A stretch of 64,000 bases of DNA from HK-STAS-PATE-36 sp964565615 (GTDB lineage Bacteria > Patescibacteriota > Saccharimonadia > Saccharimonadales > JAGQNJ01). The DNA lies in contig CAZMFO010000001.1 in NCBI GenBank assembly GCA_964565615.1, positions 1-64,000 on the forward strand, in the 5' to 3' direction. The notes under the pieces were generated by a model that saw nothing but the letters and a program-made list of their open reading frames with translations, ran no database searches and was not told where the DNA came from. Positions 42,198-50,331 of this stretch are shown here, in pieces. How positions within the stretch are numbered: the stretch's first letter is position 1; each line of letters starts with the position of its first letter. The translations under genes and the position numbers were made by a program.

Positions 42198-42199
42198 CT

Positions 42200-42982
42200 A
42201 TGACAAAAGAGTTAAATGACTTGCCAGTGGAGGTTATCCGAAAGCACCGACTATTAAATAATCCTGTGGTTGTCGTACTAAGTACAATCGGTCTTTTTTT
42301 TGGAGCACAGGTTGTTGCTAGCTCTATTGTTTTGTTAGCATTATTGCTTGGTCAACAATATACACAGATTATTGACTGGATTGAAGGGACGGCTTTCCCG
42401 ACATTTGTTTTTGTATTAATTTCGGATATCTTGATAGTACTGGGTGTTATCAAGCTCTTAAAAGTTAAAGGCTGGAAGTTAAAAAACATTGGCTTAGCTA
42501 AGCCTCAAAAAAGTGATGTCGGCAGAGCAATAGTAGGTTATTTGGTTTATCTCATTACCTTTATTTTTATATCTATTGTTATCAAAAAGTTAGTACCGTC
42601 GCTAGATCTTGAACAAGATCAGCAACTGGGATTTGATGCACATAATAAGAGTGTGGTAAATATTCTTTTATCAGGCGTTAGTTTAGTGATTTTGCCACCT
42701 ATTGCCGAAGAGATACTGTGTCGGGGGTATTTGTATAGTAGCCTAAAAATCAGGTACAGAAAGGTTGTATCAGCGATAATAACAAGCGGAGTATTTGCTA
42801 TGGCTCATCTTCAGTTTGGTAGTAATGCCCCTTTGCTTTGGATAGCCGGGCTGGACACATTTATATTATCTTTAGTGCTAGTAGATTTACGAGAGAGAAC
42901 GGGGCGATTAGTGGCACCTATGATTATTCATTGTATTAAAAACTTAGTAGCTTTTAGCGCACTCTTTTTATTGACAACTTAG
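42200..42982 (+). CDS. CPBP family intramembrane metalloprotease
   Basis: The protein has 260 aa with about seven transmembrane helices. PPIAEEILCRGYLY (EExxxR) and FAMAHLQFG (FxxxH) are the two catalytic motifs of the CAAX/bacteriocin-processing protease family. The natural substrate is unknown. It starts 2 bp after the rseP stop, so two intramembrane proteases are encoded in tandem. Confidence 0.9.
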   Translation: MTKELNDLPVEVIRKHRLLNNPVVVVLSTIGLFFGAQVVASSIVLLALLLGQQYTQIIDWIEGTAFPTFVFVLISDILIVLGVIKLLKVKGWKLKNIGLAKPQKSDVGRAIVGYLVYLITFIFISIVIKKLVPSLDLEQDQQLGFDAHNKSVVNILLSGVSLVILPPIAEEILCRGYLYSSLKIRYRKVVSAIITSGVFAMAHLQFGSNAPLLWIAGLDTFILSLVLVDLRERTGRLVAPMIIHCIKNLVAFSALFLLTT

Positions 42983-43039
42983 TAATTGGACTACACTGGT
43001 GTATAATTATCTGCTAGATTAAATTAAGATGTTAAAAAA

Positions 43040-43390
43040 ATGATAAATGAGTTTGAGAGCTCGGGATATGAGAATCTATCAAGACTGAACAAAGAGGTTG
43101 AGCAATGTTTTGTACTGGACGAAAATATGGTGGTCAAAATAGCTGAGTGTGTTGCCGTGGCTTCGCAGTACGAGTTAGATAGGCGTATTCACTACTTGGC
43201 AACGATGAAGCATCCGGGATTAAAGCAACAGATAGCCGAATCGATATGTGGTGGGGATCAACAAGAGCTAGCCGGGTTGGTAGAGACAGCTCAGAGGCAG
43301 GCGATTATCGGCACAGAGCTTCGTTTTTGCCGAAAAGCAGTGTCGCAAATTATGTATCGCAACCGATACGAAATTGGCGATAGGGGTTAA
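43040..43390 (+). CDS. Unknown soluble helical protein
   Basis: The protein has 116 aa, predicted mostly helical, with no membrane segment. Four scattered cysteines do not form an obvious metal site. Start ATG 43040 has only a weak ribosome site; TATAAT at 43002-43007. I do not recognise a family. It precedes proS, whose promoter overlaps its 3' end. Confidence 0.55.
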   Translation: MINEFESSGYENLSRLNKEVEQCFVLDENMVVKIAECVAVASQYELDRRIHYLATMKHPGLKQQIAESICGGDQQELAGLVETAQRQAIIGTELRFCRKAVSQIMYRNRYEIGDRG

Positions 43391-43402
43391 TAGTTGTATA
43401 AT
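43374..43402 (+). promoter_or_regulatory. Promoter of proS
   Basis: TTGGCG (43374-43379), 17-bp spacer, TATAAT (43397-43402); about 20 nt of leader. Confidence 0.65.
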
Positions 43403-43428
43403 CAGGGTGGTATAAGATTTTTTCAAAT

Positions 43429-44682
43429 ATGAGATACTCACAGATATTTACAAAAACACGCAAGGATGTTCCATCCGACGAAACGGCACGAAATGCTCAA
43501 TTATTGATACAGGCAGGCTATGTTCATAAAGAGATGGCCGGTGTCTATGCTTATTTGCCACTAGGATTGAGAGTGATTGAAAAAATTAAAACTATTATTA
43601 GAGAGGAAATGAACGCTATTAAGGGGCAAGAGCTATTAATGACCAACCTGCAGTCGCAAGATGTTTGGGAATCTACAACAAGGTGGGACGATACAGTCGT
43701 AGATATTTGGTTTAAAACAAAACTAAAGGACGAAACTGATGTGGGGCTGGCATGGTCGCACGAGGAGCCGATCTTACGAATGGTTCAACAACATATCAAA
43801 AGTTATAAAGATCTACCAGTTAGTGTTTATCAATTTCAGACTAAGCTCCGCAATGAGCTTCGGGCAAAAAGTGGAGTTATGCGGGGCCGTGAGTTTTTAA
43901 TGAAGGATATGTATTCTTTACACAGAACCGCAGAAGATCTAGACAGATATTATCAGATGGTTAGTGATGCCTATGAACGAATTTTTAGCAGATTAGGTAT
44001 TGGTGATACGACTTATGTTACTTTTGCCAGCGGAGGGGCATTTACCAAGTTTAGTCACGAGTTTCAGACAATTTGCGATGCCGGCGAGGATATTTTATAC
44101 ATTCATAAAGAAAAGAATATCGCTGTCAACGAAGAGGTTCTAGACGAGGCAATTAAAGAACTTGGAATAGAAAAAAGTGAACTTAAAAAAACCAAAAGCG
44201 CCGAAGTTGGTAACATATTTAACTTTGGAATAGATAAGTCCAAACAAATGGGTATAACATTTACTGATGAGAACGGCGAAAACAAACCCCTTTATCTTGC
44301 CTCTTATGGTATTGGTGTAAGCAGGGTGATGGGAGTGATTGTTGAGAAGTTTTCTGACGAAAGAGGATTAGTTTGGCCAGATAATATCTCACCTTTTAAG
44401 ATAGTAATCTGCCAGTTAGGGGACGATAGCAAAGTGGCAAAAAAGGCCGAAGATCTATTTAACCAGTTACAAAAAATGGGAGTAGAAGTATTGTTTGATG
44501 ATCGCGATGTTCGCCCCGGAGAAAAGTTTGCCGACGCAGATTTGCTAGGGATACCTCATCGAATTGTTATTAGCCAAAAGACGGTATCAAATCAAGTAAT
44601 TGAGTACAAAAAAAGAACAAGAGCAGATGTAGAAATCATTGCCGAAAAAGATATGAATAATGTACTAGATTCTATTGTCTAA
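43429..44682 (+). CDS. proS: Prolyl-tRNA synthetase, short form without editing domain
   Basis: The protein has 417 aa. Class II motif 1 (AGVYAYLPLGLRVI), motif 2 (RNELRAKSGVMRGREFLMKD) and motif 3 (LASYGIGVSRVMG), then the anticodon-binding domain (from about 320: KIVICQLGDD). Typical bacterial ProRS is ~570 aa because of an inserted ~180-residue INS editing domain; that insert is absent, so mischarged Ala-tRNA-Pro would need another editor. Confidence 0.95.
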   Translation: MRYSQIFTKTRKDVPSDETARNAQLLIQAGYVHKEMAGVYAYLPLGLRVIEKIKTIIREEMNAIKGQELLMTNLQSQDVWESTTRWDDTVVDIWFKTKLKDETDVGLAWSHEEPILRMVQQHIKSYKDLPVSVYQFQTKLRNELRAKSGVMRGREFLMKDMYSLHRTAEDLDRYYQMVSDAYERIFSRLGIGDTTYVTFASGGAFTKFSHEFQTICDAGEDILYIHKEKNIAVNEEVLDEAIKELGIEKSELKKTKSAEVGNIFNFGIDKSKQMGITFTDENGENKPLYLASYGIGVSRVMGVIVEKFSDERGLVWPDNISPFKIVICQLGDDSKVAKKAEDLFNQLQKMGVEVLFDDRDVRPGEKFADADLLGIPHRIVISQKTVSNQVIEYKKRTRADVEIIAEKDMNNVLDSIV

Positions 44683-44688
44683 GGTTGC

Positions 44689-44741
44689 TATAATACAGCG
44701 ACTCACCGTAAACAATAAGACTGCTTTAATGTTTGCGGTGA
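44689..44741 (+). promoter_or_regulatory. greA -10 box and 5'-terminal mRNA hairpin
   Basis: TATAAT (44689-44694) is followed, right at the expected start point, by TCACCGTAAACA (44703-44714) pairing with TGTTTGCGGTGA (44730-44741), one G-U, loop 15. A stem at the extreme 5' end can stabilise an mRNA. Confidence 0.6.
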
Positions 44742-44769
44742 TATTAAATAACAGATATAAGGATGGTAT

Positions 44770-45231
44770 ATGAAGAAACAATTCCATTTAACCAAAGAAG
44801 GTGTTGCCGAACTTAAAGTTGAACTTAAAACCTTAATTGGTCAACGAGGATCCATTGCCGAGAGAATTAAAACAGCTCGTGAGTTTGGTGACATTGCCGA
44901 AAATGCCGAGTACGATTCGGCTCGTAATGAACAAGCCCAGAACGAAAGCCGTATTGCCGAGATAGAGAATATCCTGCAAAATGTTAAGCTAATTACTAAA
45001 CCTAAGGGTGATAGCAAGGTACAGCTAGGTTCTGTAGTTGAGTTATTAAGTGAAGCCGGTCAAAAAAGGCAGTTCCAGATTGTTGGTACTGTTGAGGCAG
45101 ATCCAATAAACGGCAAGATATCTGACGAATCGCCCATCGGTAAAGCATTAATTGGTAAAAAAGAAAACGAGGCAGTAGAGATTGTTACACCAATAGATAC
45201 GACTACCTATAGGATAGTTGATATTAAATAA
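44770..45231 (+). CDS. greA: Transcription elongation factor GreA
   Basis: The protein has 153 aa. N-terminal antiparallel coiled coil with the acidic tip in AREFGDIAENAEYDSARNEQ, and C-terminal FKBP-like domain (LGSVVEL...SPIGKALIGKKENEAVEI). It rescues backtracked RNA polymerase. Usually beside lysS, as here. Confidence 0.96.
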   Translation: MKKQFHLTKEGVAELKVELKTLIGQRGSIAERIKTAREFGDIAENAEYDSARNEQAQNESRIAEIENILQNVKLITKPKGDSKVQLGSVVELLSEAGQKRQFQIVGTVEADPINGKISDESPIGKALIGKKENEAVEIVTPIDTTTYRIVDIK

Positions 45232-45267
45232 TTTGTCGTGAGCCAGTAAACTAAAGAGAGTAGAAGA

Positions 45268-45318
45268 ATGATAACATCACAATTACAGTCACTATCAAAG
45301 TACAAGCTTCGGTCGTAA
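45268..45318 (+). CDS. Possible 16-aa leader peptide
   Basis: MITSQLQSLSKYKLRS followed by TAA (45316-45318). GAGAG lies a few bases upstream. The stop codon falls inside the left arm of two competing hairpins, an arrangement typical of ribosome-controlled attenuators. The peptide has four Ser and two Lys codons near its end. Coding status is inferred only from position. Confidence 0.4.
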   Translation: MITSQLQSLSKYKLRS

Positions 45319-45388
45319 ATACCGGAGCCCTCTAGATATTTATAAAAACTTCCCGGGTATTTGCGACTAACCTAGTGCGGGAAGTTTT
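45306..45388 (+). promoter_or_regulatory. Competing hairpins, candidate attenuator
   Basis: Hairpin A: GCTTCGGT (45306-45313) with ACCGGAGC (45321-45328). Hairpin C: GTCGTAAATACC (45312-45323) with GGTATTTGCGAC (45356-45367), 12 pairs with one G-U. Hairpin B: AAAACTTCCCG (45345-45355) with CGGGAAGTTTT (45378-45388). A and C exclude each other; C's right arm lies in the loop of B, so B plus C would be a pseudoknot. B resembles a terminator but its tail is ACATATTT. Confidence 0.55.
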
Positions 45389-45408
45389 ACATATTTAAAG
45401 GAGATATT

Positions 45409-45720
45409 ATGGAAAGAAACGAGTTTTTAAAAAGATGTGATGAGATTATTGCTATGTCATTTGATGAGGCACTTGCAGAGAGTAGTCAGATGACACAACA
45501 AGAAAGACAGCCGATTTTTACAATTTTTGGTAGGTCAGAAGATGTAGCCAGTATATTTTGGAAGGAGTCAGTACACAAAATTGACGAGGGCGATGTTTTG
45601 GCCCCCCATATAATTACCCAGCAGGGCGTTAGTTTGCTTGGTTTAGCTATTTGGCGAAATATAGAGCTAGAACCTCTGTATGATAGAGATGTTCAAGAAA
45701 TGGCAGAGATTTCTTCGTAA
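45409..45720 (+). CDS. Unknown acidic 103-aa protein
   Basis: The protein is soluble with no membrane segment or known motif. Strong ribosome site (AAAGGAG) 6 nt before ATG. Only ~20 bp separate it from lysS, and the lysS -10 lies just after its stop codon. The structured leader at 45268-45388 would control it. Confidence 0.55.
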   Translation: MERNEFLKRCDEIIAMSFDEALAESSQMTQQERQPIFTIFGRSEDVASIFWKESVHKIDEGDVLAPHIITQQGVSLLGLAIWRNIELEPLYDRDVQEMAEISS

Positions 45721-45739
45721 GTCGAGTATAATAGAAACG

Positions 45740-47260
45740 ATGGCAAATCTAAAAGAACTAAGAGATGAACGATTACGAAAGCTAACAGAAATAAAAAAGC
45801 TGGGTATCCAACCGTACCCAGCTAGGTCTAGCAGGACTAATTGTATAGAAGAGATAACATCGGGTTTTGATGCTTTAAAGAATAAAAGCGTTACGCTGGC
45901 GGGGAGGCTAATTAGTACAAGAAAGTTTGGGAAAATAGCCTTTTTTGTACTAAAAGATAACTCAGGACAGATACAGCTTTTTCTTAAACACGATTTGGTT
46001 GAACCTTTGAGCTCTGGTGGTTCCAGTATTGGTTTTGAAAACATTAATCTGCTTGATCCGGGTGATTTTATTGAAGCTAGTGGTCGGGTAATAAAGACGC
46101 AAACTAACGAAATATCAATAGAAGTTAAGACCCTGCGCTTACTGACAAAATCACTTCGTCCAATGCCAACTATACAGGATGGATTTACCAACAAAGAAGA
46201 GAGGTTACGACGGCGATATATTGATATGAATGTCAATATAGGCGTTAAGGAGCGATTTGTCCGACGGAGTAAGTTCTGGCAAGCGACCCGTGACTTTTTA
46301 AATAAAAATGGCTTTACAGAAATCAATATACCTGTCCTTGAACATACTGCTGGCGGTGCTGACGCCAACCCATTTGTAACTCATATGGATGCCCTAGATC
46401 AGGACTTTTATCTTCGTATTAGTCATGAGTTGCCTTTAAAAAGATTACTTGGGGCAGGTTTTGAGAAAGTTTACGACATTGGACCTCGGTTTAGGAACGA
46501 GAACTACTCCGACGAGCATTTACCAGAACATATAGCTATGGAGTGGTACTGGGCATATGCAGACTGGCAACAGGGGATGGATTTTACTCAAAGATTTATC
46601 AGATATATTGCTGATACTACTTGGGGGAAGCGAAGGTTTACTCTGGCTAACGGACAAGTGGTAGATTTGGGTAGCGATGAAACGAACTGGCCAAGAGTTA
46701 GTTTTGTTAAGTTAATCAAGGACAGATATGGGTTAGATGTGTTTGACTGTAGTCTAGAGTCAGCGGTTGAGCAGTTGAAGAAAATTGGGGGCGAGGTAGA
46801 AAAGATAGACAATCGTTCTCGGGTTATTGATAAGCTCTGGAAGAAAATACGGGTAGAGATTGAAGGTCCGGCCTTTTTGATTGATGTACCTGATTTTCTC
46901 CAGCCACTAGCAAAATTACAGGCTAACGATACTAGACTCACAGAGCAGTTTAATCTATTGTTGGGTGGGACAGAGGCTTGCAAAGCTTACAGCGAACTCA
47001 ATGATCCAGTAGATCAACTGGGCAGATTTAAAGAGCAACAAACAATGCGAGATGCGGGTGATAACGAGGCAATGATGATGGATATAGACTTTATTGAAAT
47101 GCTAGAATACGGTATGCCTCCTGCTTGTGGTTATGGTCATTCTGAACGACTCTTTTGGATGCTAGAAGGTGTTACGGCGCGTGAGGGAGTGCCGTTTCCT
47201 CAACTTCGGGCAGAGATTGATGAAGTAACCAAGAACATCTATAAGGACATTAGGCTGTAA
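45740..47260 (+). CDS. lysS: Lysyl-tRNA synthetase, class II
   Basis: The protein has 506 aa. N-terminal OB-fold anticodon domain (about 50-140: VTLAGRLISTRKFGKIAFFVLKD), then the class II core with motif 2 YDIGPRFRNENYSDEHLPEH and motif 3 ACGYGHSERLFWMLEG, which is divergent from the common GLGIGIDRL. TATAAT (45727-45732) lies 7 nt before ATG 45740, so it is probably leaderless; an in-frame ATG further upstream is inside the previous gene. Confidence 0.9.
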   Translation: MANLKELRDERLRKLTEIKKLGIQPYPARSSRTNCIEEITSGFDALKNKSVTLAGRLISTRKFGKIAFFVLKDNSGQIQLFLKHDLVEPLSSGGSSIGFENINLLDPGDFIEASGRVIKTQTNEISIEVKTLRLLTKSLRPMPTIQDGFTNKEERLRRRYIDMNVNIGVKERFVRRSKFWQATRDFLNKNGFTEINIPVLEHTAGGADANPFVTHMDALDQDFYLRISHELPLKRLLGAGFEKVYDIGPRFRNENYSDEHLPEHIAMEWYWAYADWQQGMDFTQRFIRYIADTTWGKRRFTLANGQVVDLGSDETNWPRVSFVKLIKDRYGLDVFDCSLESAVEQLKKIGGEVEKIDNRSRVIDKLWKKIRVEIEGPAFLIDVPDFLQPLAKLQANDTRLTEQFNLLLGGTEACKAYSELNDPVDQLGRFKEQQTMRDAGDNEAMMMDIDFIEMLEYGMPPACGYGHSERLFWMLEGVTAREGVPFPQLRAEIDEVTKNIYKDIRL

Positions 47261-47315
47261 ATAGCACATTTCTTGCTCTGATGGTAGAGGTTCCTTGTGA
47301 TACAATAGAGAAATA

Positions 47316-47558
47316 ATGTTTAATGAGCAGTTTATCAGCGATCATATTTGGCTCTTTCTGGGTATCTTGTTTACAGATTATCTCTTAAAGGCAATTGCGT
47401 TGTGGGTTGCCGCGCGAAAAAACTCAAAAGTATGGTTTATATTATTGTTCTTGCTAAATACTATCGGTATACTACCTCTGTTTTATCTTTTTTACTTTAG
47501 TAAAAAAGAAGATTCTACAAAGGATATTGCCGATAATTCTACCAAAGAGCCAAGCTAA
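47316..47558 (+). CDS. Small membrane protein, DUF5652-like
   Basis: The protein has 80 aa with two transmembrane helices (about 12-33 and 40-62) and the middle motif LKAIALWVAARKNSKVWFI.L.LLNT.GILPLFYLFYF, which I associate with the CPR-enriched DUF5652 family. Hydrophilic acidic tail. TACAAT (47301-47306) is 9 nt before the ATG. Confidence 0.72.
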   Translation: MFNEQFISDHIWLFLGILFTDYLLKAIALWVAARKNSKVWFILLFLLNTIGILPLFYLFYFSKKEDSTKDIADNSTKEPS

Positions 47559-47571
47559 TAAAAGGATAAGT

Positions 47572-48381
47572 ATGTTAAATAAATCTAAAAAGATATCAAA
47601 ACATAAAAAACAAGTAACGAGCGAACCAAAAGCCAAAAGAGTACATTTATTTTTAGCATTTTTTTATGCTGTTCAAGCTAGTTTATTGACGCTTTTCGCT
47701 TCTACTCGTCAGTATTCTTTAGTTACAAACTATCTGGTTAAAGATCCACTTATTAGCACCAACAATAATACTGTTTTAGTATCGGCGACAAAAACAGTTG
47801 TTGATGTTAGCCTAGCCAATGTTCTTTTGGCTATTTTGTTATTTGCTGTTTTTTATCATCTATTTCTTGCCACATTGCTGAAGAAGCGTAGTGCAGTGCA
47901 GATCAAGGCGGGAGTCAATAAATATCATTGGCTTGATGTAGCTATTAGTAATTCTTTAATTGTTTTTGCTCTTTGTTTGATGTTTGGGATTTTTGATCTG
48001 GTAGCCATCTTGATGCTAATTGCTTTGAGTATAGTATTTGCTTGCGCAGGTGTGATAACAGAGGACACAAAAGCAACTCAAAAGGTCTTAAACCGTCAGG
48101 CTTTCTTTTTGGGATGGGGTAGCTGGTTGGTTTCTTGGTTGGTGTTTGCTATAAGTATCTGGAATAGCTTAGTAATTGGCGGTAGTCAATTTAGCTTGTA
48201 CACCTATCTTTCGGCTCTAGTGGTACTACTATCGGGGTGTATTTTACTGCTTGGGCTGTATTATTCTGTTGTTAGGCAGGGGAAGTGGGCTAATTATAAC
48301 TTTGTAACAAAACGCTATTTAGTGTTAAGTGTTGCAACAAAAGTACTGTTGGTTTGGTTGGTGTTTGCGAGCTTATCGTAG
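47572..48381 (+). CDS. Polytopic membrane protein, unknown function
   Basis: The protein has 269 aa. A Lys-rich N-terminus and about six transmembrane helices; one extracellular loop (about 48-85). No catalytic motif. ATG 47572 with AAAAGGA upstream is preferred. Closely follows the DUF5652-like gene, so probably cotranscribed. Confidence 0.7.
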   Translation: MLNKSKKISKHKKQVTSEPKAKRVHLFLAFFYAVQASLLTLFASTRQYSLVTNYLVKDPLISTNNNTVLVSATKTVVDVSLANVLLAILLFAVFYHLFLATLLKKRSAVQIKAGVNKYHWLDVAISNSLIVFALCLMFGIFDLVAILMLIALSIVFACAGVITEDTKATQKVLNRQAFFLGWGSWLVSWLVFAISIWNSLVIGGSQFSLYTYLSALVVLLSGCILLLGLYYSVVRQGKWANYNFVTKRYLVLSVATKVLLVWLVFASLS

Positions 48382-48448
48382 GGTTTGTTAAAAGTAAGAC
48401 ATCACAAAACAAATTAGTGTTATGGAATGACCTCTGTATAATAGACTT

Positions 48449-49063
48449 ATGAAGTATGTGATTTTTGATTTTGACGGCACCCTAGCAGATAGTCTGCCGA
48501 TAGTGATTGACATTGCAAAAAACGCTTTCAATATAAAAATTAACAATAATCAGATAGAGAAATACAGAAATATGACAGCCAAGCAAGTCCTAAAAGAGGC
48601 CGGTATTCCGATCTACAAAGTGCCTGGATTGCTTGTTAAAGGTCGCCCTTTGTTGCAAAAAAGAATGCCTGATGTCCAGATGTTTCCGGAGTTGTTGGAG
48701 GTTATTGAGTTTTTGCATAAAAAAGGCCATAGTCTTTATGTGGTTAGCTCAAATAGTGCCGGGATAATTAATCAGTTTTTAGAGAACTATCGTGTTCGGC
48801 AGTATTTTAGGGGCGTTTATGGTAATGTTGGAGTTTTTAGTAAGGCACAGGCATTAAAGAAAGTGATCAAGCGGGAGGGCCTGGCGTTAAACGACGCAGT
48901 TTATGTAGGGGATGAAGTTAGAGACATTGAGGCATCAAAAAAAATCGGGTTACCGATAATTAGTGTAACTTGGGGCTATAACGGTAAAGAGGTTTTATCT
49001 AACTATCATCCAGATTATATGGTCAATAAAGCCAAAGATCTCCTAAAGATAATAAATGGATAA
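48449..49063 (+). CDS. HAD-superfamily phosphatase (phosphoglycolate-phosphatase-like)
   Basis: The protein has 204 aa. Motif I FDFDGTLADS (nucleophile Asp), motif II VVSSNS, motif III Lys near SKAQALKKV and motif IV YVGDEVRDIEASKKIG. Cap domain of the helical C1 type. Substrate unknown. TATAAT (48437-48442) is 6 nt before the ATG. It overlaps the next gene by 8 bp. Confidence 0.88.
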   Translation: MKYVIFDFDGTLADSLPIVIDIAKNAFNIKINNNQIEKYRNMTAKQVLKEAGIPIYKVPGLLVKGRPLLQKRMPDVQMFPELLEVIEFLHKKGHSLYVVSSNSAGIINQFLENYRVRQYFRGVYGNVGVFSKAQALKKVIKREGLALNDAVYVGDEVRDIEASKKIGLPIISVTWGYNGKEVLSNYHPDYMVNKAKDLLKIING

Positions 49064-50312
49064 AGAGGCAGTAAGAGTTGATAAGCTGGTGTTTGGCGGG
49101 CAAGGATTGGCCAAATTTGCAAATGGTAAAAAGGTGTTAATTTGGGGAGTTTTGCCCGGTGAACTAGTTAGGGTGAGGGTAATTAAAAATAGGCGAGATT
49201 ATGCCGAAGCAATTGCCGAAGAAATTATTCAGTCTAGCCCAGAACGCATTAAACCAAAAGAGATAAATTATCTTTCTACATCACCTTGGCAGATTATGTC
49301 ATTTGAGGCAGAAAATAAATATAAGAAGCAAATAATAAAAGAAGTTTTTAGACGAGAGAAGGTTGCATTGCCAGAATTTCGGTTTGTTTTTAACAATATG
49401 CCGTATGGGTATCGTAATAAGATGGAGTATTCGTTTTGGGGCGACGAGCAAGGCCTACATCTGGCACTTCATAAACGGGGCAGTCGCGGGAAGAACATTG
49501 TGTCGGGCAGTGCATTGGCTATGCAGTTTGTTGATAAAGGCGCAAACGCTATTCTTAAGGAGCTTAGCAAACATAATGTACGAGCTGGAGACTTAAAGAC
49601 AGTAGTAGTTCGGGCAAGCCAAAAGGGTGATACTGTGGCAAGTTTGTTTGTAAAAATTAAGCATTTTATTAAGCTAGACTTGCCCAGTGATATAAAAGGA
49701 CTAACAGTTAATTATTCTAACCCAAAAAGCCCAGCGTCGGTGATCACTAGCAACATTTATGAGTTGGGGCAGGTAACCTTAACAGACCAACTTTTAGGTA
49801 CTGATATTGAATACAATAGTGACTCATTTTTTCAGGTTAATATACCTATTTTTAATACTGTTCTTAAGGTGATTAAACAACATATTGAGGGCGATGAGGT
49901 TGTTGATATGTACGGTGGCGTAGGAAGTATTGGTTTAAGTGTTGCTAGCAAAGCAACTATTGTAGAACCAGATAAAAGTGCGGTAAAAATGGCTAAAATA
50001 AATGTTCAAAATACGGTTTCAAATGTGGTGCTTGCGTCTGCTGAAGACGCCTTAAGTTACATCTTAAAAGATAAAGTGCTGATAGTTGATCCGCCCCGTG
50101 CTGGATTGCATAAAAATGTAATAACTAGCATATTACAGCAAACCCCAAAGCAGATTATTTATTTAAGCTGTAACTCAACGACGCAAGCCAGAGACACTAC
50201 ATTACTAAAAGAGAAATATGATATTAGTTATTTTGAAGGCTATAACTTTTTCCCGCGAACTCCACACATTGAAACCCTTGCAATTTTACAACGAAGCAGT
50301 ACGAGCAAGTAG
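49056..50312 (+). CDS. TrmA/RlmD-family RNA m5U methyltransferase
   Basis: The protein has 418 aa. N-terminal TRAM domain (about 1-55), SAM-binding domain with DMYGGVGSIGL, then DPPRAGLH and the nucleophile motif YLSCNSTTQARD (usual SCNP). The four cysteines that hold a 4Fe-4S cluster in RlmD are absent (the matching stretch reads YLSTSPWQIMSFEAE). Target is uracil-5 in rRNA or tRNA; which one is not decidable here. Confidence 0.88.
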   Translation: MDKEAVRVDKLVFGGQGLAKFANGKKVLIWGVLPGELVRVRVIKNRRDYAEAIAEEIIQSSPERIKPKEINYLSTSPWQIMSFEAENKYKKQIIKEVFRREKVALPEFRFVFNNMPYGYRNKMEYSFWGDEQGLHLALHKRGSRGKNIVSGSALAMQFVDKGANAILKELSKHNVRAGDLKTVVVRASQKGDTVASLFVKIKHFIKLDLPSDIKGLTVNYSNPKSPASVITSNIYELGQVTLTDQLLGTDIEYNSDSFFQVNIPIFNTVLKVIKQHIEGDEVVDMYGGVGSIGLSVASKATIVEPDKSAVKMAKINVQNTVSNVVLASAEDALSYILKDKVLIVDPPRAGLHKNVITSILQQTPKQIIYLSCNSTTQARDTTLLKEKYDISYFEGYNFFPRTPHIETLAILQRSSTSK

Positions 50313-50331
50313 AGGTATAATTACCAGTATT

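Noticed and set aside
45667..46368. Long antisense frame opposite lysS
   Set aside because: Shadow of a well-supported synthetase gene; no RBS and no recognisable protein. The same holds for antisense frames inside infB, ftsZ and nrdJ.
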